Shown piece after piece: positions 21,042 to 31,186 of a stretch of 64,000 nt of DNA. A program made the translations under genes and the position numbers. The DNA lies in NCBI GenBank assembly GCA_019155205.2, contig JAHNZQ020003146.1:1660095-1724094 (forward strand). The letters run 5' to 3'. The DNA is from Gracilaria vermiculophylla. Taxonomy: Eukaryota; Rhodophyta; Florideophyceae; Gracilariales; Gracilariaceae. Position 1 is the stretch's first letter. The number at the start of each line of letters is the position of its first letter. The notes beneath the pieces were generated by a model that was given only the letters and a program-made list of their open reading frames with translations, made no database searches and was not told where the DNA came from.

Positions 21042-24000
21042 CTATGTGGAGAGGCGTTTCCGCACTAGATTGGCGTGGTATCGCCTAAGGAAGTTCTCCG
21101 GGATATGTTTCGGAGGTTCTTCCGTGTCGTCCTTTGAGGTGTACCCATACCAGCGGACGCGGTACAGTATTCCTGCAGGGGTTTGTGGATCAGAGACAAT
21201 ATGGTCCACCGCGTAGAGGATGTCACCTTCAGGAGTCAGGATGGCATCGGGAGCCTCCAGTAATGGTTCACCGAGAGCGATGATGCGGTTCCCAGTATCC
21301 CGTGGTGTCGTCGCGCCTGAGGTGGTCGGATGAGGAATCTCCGCGCTTTGTCCCTGAGGTGGGGTGACGGGCATTCCTGAGAGGCTGGCCGTTGGGACTT
21401 TCGTCACCCTATCGCGAGAGACGACGTCTTTGAGCCCGTTCACCTCAATGGCGACAGTATCCCTATAGGTGGCCAGGACTCTATAAGGCTCCGAGGTGGT
21501 CGGCGCTAACTTGCACGTGACGTCCGGCGGTTCGTTGGAGATTTCCCCGGGTTTGTCGAGGAAAACCACATCGCCTTCCTTCAGGTGAGGGCCTTCCATC
21601 AACTTGCGGTCGAAGTCCTGCTTGTATCTTTTCTGCTAGGCGTTGAGTCTCTCCTTCGCGAGGGAGAGTGCGTTCTCTTACCGTTTTAGGATGGAGCGTT
21701 TGGCTTGCGCCACTGTTGGCGCCTGTGGCCCATCCGCCGGATGCGCCGTGGCGCATGCCGCAATGACGGCACTTGGCGGGATACGCAAGAGCACCGGATT
21801 GAAAGGAGCGGTCCCTATAGAGCCGTGCACCTGCAGGTTGTATGCATACGTGAGGGGGCCCACATATGCGTCCCAATCCTTCTGGTGGTCCGCAACGTAT
21901 TGCTTCAGCCTCGAGGCGATGGTTTTGTTGAACCTATGCGCCTGTTCGTTTGTCTGGGGGTGATAGGCGGTTGTAAACAACTGTTTCATCTCCAGCATTC
22001 TGGAGTCCGCGCTGAAGAGCTTCGCCGCAAACTGGTGGCCAATGTCCGTAAGGAGGTACAACGCTATCTCGTAGGGGTAAAACCAATGCTCCAGAAGGGC
22101 TTCGGCAATCACTGCTGCAGTGGTGCTCCGGAGGGGGATGGCACGCGTGATCCTGGAAAATCGATCCGTGATCACGAGGATAAATCGGTACCCTCGCTCC
22201 GTCATGGGAACAAGACCCAATATGTCCACAGCCACAAACTCCAACGGTCCTGAAAGTGGGAGTACCGTGAGCGGCGTCCGGTGTTTCCGTATACTCCCCC
22301 TAGCGGCGGCGCAGGAATAGCAATCCGCCACCATTTGGAAGGCGTCCTTAGCCATGTTCGGCCAATAGAACTCCCTCCGCATGGTGGAATACATCCGAGA
22401 TCCACCGGGGTGCCCGGCGAGGCGAGGATAGTGTGAGAGGTACAACATTCTCGCCCGTAGCTTCGTCGGGACTACCTTTTTAAGAGCTCCATCCAGGGGG
22501 CCGCGGCGTACAAGCACGCCGTCTCGGTCGACGTCGAATGACGATGTCAAACTCCCCACAGTGGCGAGGCACTCCTTGCAGTACGCATCCGTCCTCTGTT
22601 CCTTCAGGAACTCCGCTATGATGATGGGGAGGACTTCTTTCTCCTCCTCAACAAAAGCCATCACCTCGGGGAGTCCACTATACTTTCCTCCAGGTTCGCA
22701 GCATTCCAAACATTCTCGATCACATCTTTCTTTCTCGTCGGCGTCTCGGATAACCAGACACGAGATGTTGTCCTCCAAAGGTGTTTCATCTTCCCCCTCG
22801 TTGGAGATTCGCGAGAGCGCGTCAGCTGTCTGGTGTTTAATGCCAGGACGGTGGACGATATCAAACTCGAACTCCAAGAGGCCTAGCCTTCCCCTTTCTA
22901 GGCAACCGGAAGCATCCGTCAAGGAAAATATCCACTTCAGCGGTGCGTGGTCCGTCCTCAAGGTGAAGCGCGCACCTTCCAGGTATGGGCGTAAAAGCAA
23001 AACCGCCCACACGATGGCGAGACATTCGCGCTCCAAGGTGGAATAATTCCGTCCCATAGGGGTGAGGCTGCGACTCCAATATCCGATGGGTCGAAGTCCA
23101 CCTTCTGGTTGCTTCTGTAGAAGGGCACATCCAACCTAATATTTACAGGCGTCAGTGTCCAGCACCATTCGGCCGTGCCGCTTTGGAAGTACCAAGAATG
23201 GTGGTTCTAACAGTCTCCTCTTCAGGGTGTCGACGACTTCAAACTCCTTGTCCGTCAAGATAGCCAATTGCGTCGGCTTGTCCTTCTCCAAGATGCGATT
23301 TAATGGCGCCACTATACGGGAAAAATTCCGTACAAACCTCCAGAAGACGTTACACAACCCAAGGAAGGAGCGGAGCTCCATCTGGTTTGTGGGAGGGCGA
23401 GCTTTCTTGAGGGCTTCCTGAGTTTTCCTGGAAACCTGTAGGCGGCCCGAGAGCACAACGTGCCCCAGGTAGTCCACCGACGACTTGAAAAAGAAACATT
23501 TCTCCAGATTCAAGGTGAGGCCAGCATCCTTTAGGAGTTGGAGCACGTGCTTCACATGAATGAAGTGCTCCTCCACGCTGCGGGAGTATATGATGACGTC
23601 ATCGATATACACCAAGACGTACTGCCACCTCACCTTTGACAGGATAATTTCCACCGCTCGTTGGAACGTAGCGGGTGCATTCTTCAACCCAAATGGCATC
23701 CTTAGGAATCTGTACATCCCACAGTGCGAGGTGAACGTTGTCTTGTCCTTATCGGAGTCGTCCATCTTGATCTGCCAGTAGCCGCTGTTGGCATCCAGCG
23801 TGGAGAAAACGGACGCATCGCCTGAGGAGTCGATACGTTCAGCCATCCACGGTATTGGGTACGAATCGCGTACCGTAACCTTGTTAAGGCGCCTGTAGTC
23901 AACACAGAACCTTAGGAAGCCATCTTTCTTTTTGACAAACACCACCGGGGAGGCCCATTCGAAATTGAAAGGCTCGATAACGCCCGTCTCCTGCATCCGG

Positions 24001-25532
24001 TAAACCTCATCGCGTTCAAAATCGCGCGCATGGGGTTCGGCCCTCCTCGGGAGTTGATGTACCGTTTTTGCATCCCGTGTGAGCTGGATCCTGTGCTTGG
24101 CCAGGCTTACCTGACCCAGGCGACCAGATCACATATCCTCAGAGGCGGATAGCATCTCCACTATCCTATGGCGATACCCTTCGAATTCATCGCCAATTTG
24201 GAGCTTCTCCTGCCAGGTGGAAGGATTCTCTTCCTCTGGGGCCGTTGAAGTCGCTTTCACATCCATGGTGGCGATTGCATCGCGGTCCGCAAGGTCTTCC
24301 GATCAAGGAAGGTGAGCCAGTCCTGCAAGGGCGGGTAGTGCCAGTCCGACGACACTTACTTTCTGGAGCCGTAACGGCGACTCCTTGAGAATGGCGAGCA
24401 AAACCCTGAAGGGAATGTTCGGTACTATTTCCCTAACACCGTTCGCCATCATGGAGTGCTGCTTCGTCGTCTGATATGGGATCCCCTGTAATAATGAAAG
24501 GCCAGATGTAGAGATCTGCACCCAAGCTTCGGCCTGACTCCTCGCGGGTATCTCAACGCTCTTCACCACTCGGAGCTTATTCGACTGCGCCTCTTTCGGA
24601 AGGTTACCCAACTGACGCGCATTGGCGTCCTGTCCAGAGGATGCGGACACAATACCTACAGGGGCGGCGTCGTGAAACGTCACCTTCCGCAGGCGTGGGT
24701 AGATTGCACGTACATATCGACCCACAAAGGAAGTGCCCAATATGCATCGTGCGGCCAAGTTGGTCGCCACGAGGGACCACACTTTCACCTGTATAGAGCC
24801 CAACCGTAGGTACAACGGTATTGCGCCTAGGATGGTCAATGCTCGACGCAACGCATCGCGCACCGTAGGGAGCTTGCCAGTCTTCAAGAAGCCGAGAGCA
24901 GACCGCGGGAGCACGTCGGCGTGCACCAGATTGGGGCCAGCTCCGGTATCGAGGAAAGCGCGCACAGTGGTAAAGGCCAGCGGGGAACATCCTATAGAGG
25001 CGAATATCTTGTAATTCTCACGGCGGAACGTGCAAACAGAATCCTCAAAGGTGTCGAATGGGTCCAACGGGATTGGGAGGCCCGCCGATTTTGCGTCGAA
25101 GGAGCAGACAGCCTCTTCCCCTTTCCTGAAGGCGACCTCCGTGGAGCTGAGGCTCGATATTAGAGAGCCACGCGGAGCCTCTACGCGTGGCTCTAAGGGT
25201 TTTCCTGGTTGGAGAGGGGCTGAGTTCCAGGCGGGGACGGCTTCTGCGGTTGTGCATTGCGATACGACATGTTCCCTTGAGGTGCGACCGGCTGGGACAC
25301 CAGCACCTGCGTTGCCGGTGCAAGTGACAGTGGGACAGGCTGCACTCCCGGTCGACCACGGTAACTGTAGTTTCCTTGAGGGGAGCGGATGTCGTGATAC
25401 GCGGTTCGACAATTTCCGCTCTCCGTTGGTGTGTCTTTCAGGTCCTGGAAGTTTTTCTCTCTTTCCTGCAGGATGACGGCCCTCAATGCTGGGGTGAGAG
25501 TCGTACAGTGTACGGGCTCTCGTGACAAGCAA
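21042..25532 (-). pseudogene. A1 pol: protease-RT-RNase H-integrase-chromodomain
   Basis: One reading frame throughout, broken only by stops. Seen in order on the minus strand: retropepsin FLDTGAGPNLVHADVL (about 24950); TGA 24305-24303; TGA 24131-24129 just before RT; RT with WASPVVFVKKKDGFLRF and the active site VLVYIDDVIIYS (about 23600); TAG 23138-23136 inside the RNase H start; RNase H YSTLERECLAIVWAV; integrase zinc finger (GHPGG, CYSC); core VAVDILG, LLTDIGHQF and QTNEQAHRFNKT; TAA 21680-21678 and a TAG near 21637; then a C-terminal chromodomain (YRVRWYGYTSKDDTEEP). The catalytic Glu of the integrase reads His. Chromodomains in such elements steer integration to heterochromatin. Without the stops it would be a full-length pol. 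Confidence 0.85.
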
Positions 25533-26305
25533 ATCCAGAAAGGCGGTGGATGGCCTCGAGGGTTCGCAAATCTGACGCTCCTGTAAGATCCCGCCGAGGC
25601 GTACGAAGTGGGAGACGAGGGTGTCCTCGTCTTAAACGGTGCTTCCTGAGAGGAGGCGTATGTGAGGGCAAGGGACTCTTGCCCTCTTACGAGCGTGAGC
25701 TCGTCGATTTCCTCCGATGTGCTGGAGTCCAATGTCAGGGCGGATGCCCGATGGGTCTTTGAGGCCTCCGGGTGGTCCAAAAGTGGAGCATGGCTGCCAC
25801 GAGCGGCACGGTGGGTATTCCCATAGGATTCGTGCGGCGTGCTGCGGCGTGCTCTGAAGTGGGCTTCAACACCTGCAGGTATTATTTCGACCAGCTCTTG
25901 TGAGAGCCAACCCATAAGGCGCGGGGCCAGCGACTCCAGGAGGGAGTTAGACTCCGGGTGTTCCCGTCCCTGCAGCTTCTGAGGTGGCAGCTGCGATGAC
26001 GTGTGCCGTCCTTCAACCACCACGTCGGCGTTCTCCAGAGGTGCTGCGGGGGATTCCGCTTGCTTCTGATCATGCATTCTCCTAAGGCGATTCCTGAAAC
26101 GCTCCATAGAGGAGCCAGAATTCCGAAGGAGACTTTCAGGGTCCTCCAGTGTGGCGGCCATCTCCTGAGGAGCGCTGCGCATGCTGTGCCCTCCAACGGA
26201 TTCTGTTGCTTGAGGATCCTGTCGGGGGGTTTCCATTGGGCGTTCTGAGGGGTCCATAGAGGAGTGGGTCGGGTTGGTTTTCTTCCACTTCCGAATCACT
26301 TTCAT
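25193..26305 (-). pseudogene. A1 gag-like ORF
   Basis: About 370 codons from ATG 26305, overlapping the pol frame by about 340 bp in a different frame, the layout of a gag followed by frameshifted pol. Rich in Ser, Pro, Glu and Gln; a conserved block (HDIRSPQGNY) recurs in copy A2 (near 63160). I see no CCHC zinc knuckle. The first in-frame ATG is only 108 bp after the LTR. It is intact as a frame but belongs to a dead element. Confidence 0.65.
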
Positions 26306-26398
26306 GAAGAATTCCACTGTTGAGGGTTGGTCATTGCAAACTAGAAACACGGTTCTGCTGCGACTTGTGCGAATCTTTTAGGAACTGTGACCTTCTAA

Positions 26399-26410
26399 GT
26401 TCGTAGACCA
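26399..26410 (-). promoter_or_regulatory. Candidate primer-binding site of A1
   Basis: Two bases after the 5' LTR the minus strand reads TGGTCTACGAAC, starting with the TGG expected to pair with a tRNA CCA end. The cognate tRNA is not identified. Confidence 0.45.
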
Positions 26411-26412
26411 GT

Positions 26413-26966
26413 TGTGGTACTGTCAGCCCTCCTCTCGAGGTAGTAAAGCACAACGTCCGTTAGGAGTTTTTGTTGACCCCAATGGCGCGTGTTTTTAAAG
26501 GTGGTCTCCAGTATCCGCTGTCGCGAGCCGGGGGAATTCTTAAAGGGGATCCGCAAACATCAAGCGGAGGGGGAGGTTCACTGGGCGGGCAATGCTCCTA
26601 CAGGCGCTGCTACGATGCGACCTGGGGATCGGCGGTTTAGAAACCCGTTTATGATCGACGAGAGACTCCAAACGGAAAAGTAGATGAAGACTCAAGGGTG
26701 CTTGTCTTTACTTCTCCAGAGGTGGAGCTCAACCGGCAGGTTCAATACCAGACCGGGAGCCCGCCTCGGCATGTCTCACTACTGTACTAATTACCTGCAT
26801 AAATTAACTAAAATAAATAATAATTCTACCGCCCCTTAAGGATCCTGTAGCGCACGTGGGCGTAATTATGCATTACGTGGCCCAGCTAATAAAATACGAG
26901 CCCTGCCTAGGAATATTATACCATAAAGCCACACCACCATACTTCCTTAGGAGTCACTGTACTACA
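26413..26966 (-). repeat. Family A LTR, 5' LTR of A1
   Basis: 554 bp, complete. In sense orientation it starts TGTAGTACAGTGACTCC, has a TATAATATT motif about 50 bp in and ends GGGCTGACAGTACCACA. Confidence 0.9.
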
Positions 26967-28010
26967 TCCTTTACCGAAGAAGCAGGCGCAGGTCGACCCG
27001 TCATCTGACATGCCCAAACCAACTCTTGAAAGGCGGTAAACGGAGCCTCATAAGACGGCCAGCTCGAAGATCCGCCGGAAGCGACAATCCCTGCTGGCGG
27101 CAGAACAGCCGCCACAGAATTAGTTGCGGACGGCGGAACAGTCGGAACTGTAGGCTTCTGAGCAGATGCCGCCGGCACAGCCGTAGAGGACAACAAGGAA
27201 AATGGCGAGGCAGCGGGCACGAAAGCTATTGCTGACACAGGAGCCGTGACGCTCCGCAGGAGAGGCTGGCGAACCGGAACCGGGATGCTTCTCAAACGGA
27301 TTTGCTCCGCTAGAGCCGGAGCAACTGGGTCGGAAGTAATCTCATCCTCTTCCATAGAAGTCTCACCAACCTTCGCCGTGGGAGTCCGCACCATCACCAT
27401 ATGGAGCGCAGCTATACACTGCAACGGAACTGGTGACGAAAGTGGGGTACGGATCCACCATGGGAAGGAGCGAGTTCATATCCAGTGAAGACCGAAGGTA
27501 GCGGAAGAGAAAGGATTAGGACTGAAGAGAACTCCACAAGGGATGGGCTATCGGACGCCAAGACTCGGACGTTTCCCGAAAAAGATCCTTTCGAGAATCG
27601 GAGCGTCAAGCGCCGTGAGAGAATCCGCAGCTGGGCACCACGAGGAGAGCCCAGCGAACAGACTGGACCAGCCACAATTGCAGAACGCCAACGCCATACA
27701 GACGACGCTCGGAGGCACGGAAGAGATAACTACCAACTGGAGCTGTAACACCAGCGAGGGGGGGCAACGAGAAGAAGGAAATGAGGCTAAACCAGGAGTG
27801 TTAGGGACCCGAAAATGACTTAAAGAAGATAAAAAAACCCGCGGTCGGTTCGTCGCGCCAAGGCTGGAGAATTCAGAAAATTCCATGGAAGGTGGGATGT
27901 ATCGCATGGTGGGATGGCCAATATGGCGTCCAAGACATTAGGAGCCACTTGAAGATAGATATGTGAAAAGATACACCTCGGGGACGTGGCGCAATTCAGG
28001 AAAGGTAGTT
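26967..28010 (+). mobile_element. Family A-related 3' module (E2), inverted relative to E1
   Basis: Same module as 19017-20437 in opposite orientation: bases 28010-27900 on the minus strand match 19017-19120, and a purine-rich tract (AGGAAAGGTAG) precedes the LTR at 28011. Near 27479 the minus strand has ATGAACTCGCTCC, aligned with the antisense ORF start of E1, but this frame stops after 38 codons. A second minus-strand frame (27424-26954, Pro/Ala/Ser-rich, about 155 codons) then runs into the A1 LTR. No domain recognised in either. Confidence 0.5.
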
Positions 28011-28563
28011 TGTAGTACAGTGGATCCTAAGGTGATATTTTCATGTGGCTTTACGACGGGATATTCCTAAGGACGGTTGTTATTTTAGTAACTGAGCCGC
28101 GTTGTGCATTATTCGGCCCACGTGTGCTACAGTACCCTTGAAGAACGCTAAAACTTAGATTTATTTTAGTTAGTTGGTGCAGGTGATTACTGCAGTAGTG
28201 AGATCTATCTATGTGGGCTACCGGCGTGGTACGTAATATGCCTGTCGAGTTCCACCTATGGGGAAGTAAACCAAGCACCCTTGAGTCTTTAGCAATTTTT
28301 CGGGTTGGGAACTCTCGTCGGATATCCTTAGGTTTCTAAGCCGCCGATCCTCAGATCGCCTCGTAGCAGCGCTTGTCGGAGCATTGTCCGCCCAGTGAAT
28401 TCCCTTCTCCACCTGGTCTTTGTGGACCCCTTTTTATGATTCCCCCGGCTCGTGATAGCTATTGCCAGAAACCACCCTTAGTAACTCGCGTCTTTGGGGT
28501 CATCATAAGCTCCTTACAGACTTTGAGCTCTATCAACTTGAAAGGAGAACTGACGGAACCACA
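28011..28563 (+). repeat. Family A LTR, full length, plus-strand sense
   Basis: 553 bp reading TGTAGTACAGTGGATCC to GACGGAACCACA. It directly follows the purine tract of module E2, so it is its 3' LTR. Considerably diverged from the 26413 copy. Confidence 0.8.
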
Positions 28564-29816
28564 AGCAGAGTAAGGTGCTTTGTAGATCCATAAGTCCATT
28601 GTGTGTTTCTTCATCATAGTAGACACCTTTCGCTCGATTTTTAACTCTATTTCTATGTAGTTTACCGGCTTACTTTTTGCATGAATGAAGCCGTTACTTG
28701 CAGGAAACATCACTGGGTTTCAAAATATTCAACAGGTACCTAAAAGTAGCTGTCGTAAATGATACGCCCAAAATTTCTAAATACATCTTTACTTCCAAAC
28801 ATATCCATTCCGATACTTTTTCTTTTGTATGCTTTTTTGCAAAACTACAACGCATCAGTTCTGCACAGATTTGAACTGTTTTGCCAGGAATTTATGATTT
28901 GTCAAAATCGATTCTTATATAAGTACCTCTTTCAAGTCTTTGACATAGTTGTCCTATTATGTGCCGTTGTACATCTTTCGAGATAACTTGCTGCATAAAT
29001 CTTTTATCTGATTAACATATGTGGACTTTGCAGGCCATTCCATCTTTATTATACTTTGCCAAAGAACCCATTTTTTTGTTTCGTTGTTTTTACTAAAAGC
29101 TTTTCTAGCTGAAAAAACAAGTATAGGCAGTACGCTTCATACACCAACGAAAGAAACATTTGTGTTGAGTATTTGTTAAATGCTTTAATGTTTTGGCGGT
29201 TTGCGAACAAGGAAGAACTGCTATATTTCAGATATCTTTAAAGGGAAATGCCTTCCGGATCATGTGTGATATACCCCCATTTTGTTTTTTTGAATATAAC
29301 ACTTTTTCTTCTTAGACCGTGTCAATAGCATTGAAAGCCATTGGGAACATCTACATGAAATTTCTTTTCGTCACTTAAGAAAATTGTAGAGAACTAGAAA
29401 AAGTTATTCGTAACGTATTATTTCGCCTATTCAATCCGGGGTTTTCGACAATTTCTGAAAGCAGAAAAATGCGTTTTTTACTTCAAGTTCAAGTTTCCTT
29501 TGAGTGTTCGTCTGATAGTTTATGAGCGAACGTAAACATCTAATGATACTTTTAAGGGATTAAATGATATACTAGCGGTTTAAGCCTTTCGAGAGACACA
29601 TCTAACCATAGCTTATATTCTTTATTCCGGGAATATTGGTTTTATATTATTTTCATAATCATTGTAATTATCACGTGGTTTAAATTACAGTTCGTGAGTG
29701 TCCAATTGATTCAGCAATTGTTATAGAGCGAGCCCCGACGAAAAACTATGGAGTAAAATGTGCGAACTACTAATTGATGTGGTACAGGCCACGGCCGTAG
29801 TGACATAAGTCATAAT
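28564..29816. other. AT-rich intergenic, nothing recognised
   Basis: 1.25 kb of AT-rich sequence with frames no longer than about 84 codons and no recognisable domain, repeat or RNA. Confidence 0.5.
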
Positions 29817-30300
29817 CTAAATAGTGGTGACTAATGAAAAATGGTGGTTTTTATTTGATGCCAAAATGCTACCGTAGGCAGCGTGCCGGAACCCACAATG
29901 GCTGGAACTGTCGGTACGTGGATTGCAGGCAAGGATTTGGAGCTTTTCACCACACTGAAAGACGTGCGTGAGCTTCTCTTCCAGTACTAGGTAAAGCATA
30001 GCACCTTTTGGCTGCATCTTGACCTCTGCGGCTCTCATAGTCGACCAGAAGGTTAAAGAGCTAAACAACCAGGACTCACTGATCCGCGATTGCGGAATAT
30101 ATGGCTACCAATTGGGTTGGAATGGCCTGCCAGCCATCCTGTGCAGACAGCCGTTTCGGTGCTGGTGCTCTCATTCTGCATACCATTTCGACTCTACTTA
30201 TAGGTTGAGCTATTTTTCTGCTCCCTATATTTTTCCTATTTCCTGGACCCACCATCCGGTTTTCTGGTTCACCGCTCCCTGTAACACATGTTGGGCTCCC
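29817..30300 (+). repeat. Dispersed repeat R, copy 2
   Basis: Same orientation and block order as 4735-5290 (GTCGACCA, GGCCTGCCAGCCATCCTGT, TACCATTTCGACTCT and GGTTGAGC blocks). Copies are strongly diverged. Confidence 0.5.
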
Positions 30301-30912
30301 GGTTAAGAAAATGGGTATATTTACCGATTCGCTGAAAACAGAACACCCGAAAGGATGTGACAATTTAAGTACCGTTTGTTCGTAATATCTGCTGATATAT
30401 GGCTTTCATAAATCACGAAATAATACCAAATAAAATCATGCCAACCAACGAAGGTGGAACAACTGGTTTGTTCGGGGACGAACGCGCCTTTCCTCCTGAA
30501 ACGCCGATTATGCACAACTTAGGAGAGGTACTTAAGTTGGGAACCATTTTGTCATTTTCTAGTGGATAAACGCACGGTACAGAGGACGTTCTGCAATTGA
30601 AAAGGGAATAAAATGCCGGACTGGGCCATTACTGCTATGCAACAAACGAATTGGTAATCGCAGAGAAAGTAGAGAGTGTCCGAATGGCAGTTCTCCACTT
30701 GGAAATGAACGCAATCCCCACCGTATTGGGTGACTGCGCTCAGAGAGATTTAACTGAAAGGATTCCCGCAGTGGTAAACCAGTTCCTGGAACAGAACGTC
30801 TGGGCGTATAATGATGCCATAGTAAGAAAATCTTTTCCGGCACACTAGTTGGGGACAGCTTCTCAAGGATGACCGTCAACTACTTGTACATGACCCGTAG
30901 GATCACGATATG
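30301..30912. other. No supported gene
   Basis: Short plus-strand frames (30436-30567, MPTNEGG...; 30651-30848, about 65 codons) look protein-like but match nothing I know. They could be a gag fragment attached to repeat R. Low certainty. Confidence 0.35.
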
Positions 30913-31186
30913 TGTAGTACAGTGGCTCCTAAGGAAATAGGGTGGTTTGGCCTTATGGTATAATATTCCTAAGGAGGGCTTGTATTTTATTAGCTGTGCC
31001 ACGTGGTGGATAATCTCGCCCACGTGCGCTACAGTATCGATGAGGAACGGTAGAATTATTATTTATTTTTGTTAATTTAGGCAGGTAATTAGTACAGTAG
31101 CGAGACCTGCAGAGGCGGGCTCCCGGCCTGGTATTTAACCTACCAGTTGAGCTCCGCCTCTGGGAAAGTAAAGACAAGCACCTTTG
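30913..31186 (+). repeat. Family A LTR, 5' half
   Basis: Begins TGTAGTACAGTGGCTCC, keeps the TATAATATTCC motif and the CCCACGTGCGCTACAG block, then breaks off at 31186, where it joins the terminal 32 bp of a family B LTR. Confidence 0.8.

Larger units (their letters stand above)
20438..26966 (-). mobile_element. Family A Ty3/gypsy chromovirus-type retrotransposon, copy A1
   Basis: Minus-strand element: 5' LTR 26966-26413, candidate primer-binding site 26410-26399, gag, pol with protease, RT, RNase H, integrase and C-terminal chromodomain ending at 21042, then a 3' LTR whose last part is 20656-20438; the LTR start is hidden by the 100-N gap. LTR ends form an 11-bp imperfect inverted repeat (TGTAGTACAGT / TGTGGTACTGT as written inward). 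Flanking pentamers (ACACC and TCCTT) do not match, so A1 is either a recombinant or its flanks have moved. It carries five or more in-frame stops and is inactive. Confidence 0.8.

Noticed and set aside
26954..28563. Reading E2 as the true 5' LTR, leader and gag of A1
   Set aside because: Attractive because both run on the minus strand, but the purine tract next to LTR A, the TGG primer site after the 26413 LTR and the A2 layout all support the opposite LTR polarity.
28564..29816. tRNA or other structured RNA in the AT-rich stretches
   Set aside because: No T-loop consensus or cloverleaf could be found by eye; a tRNA scan would be decisive.
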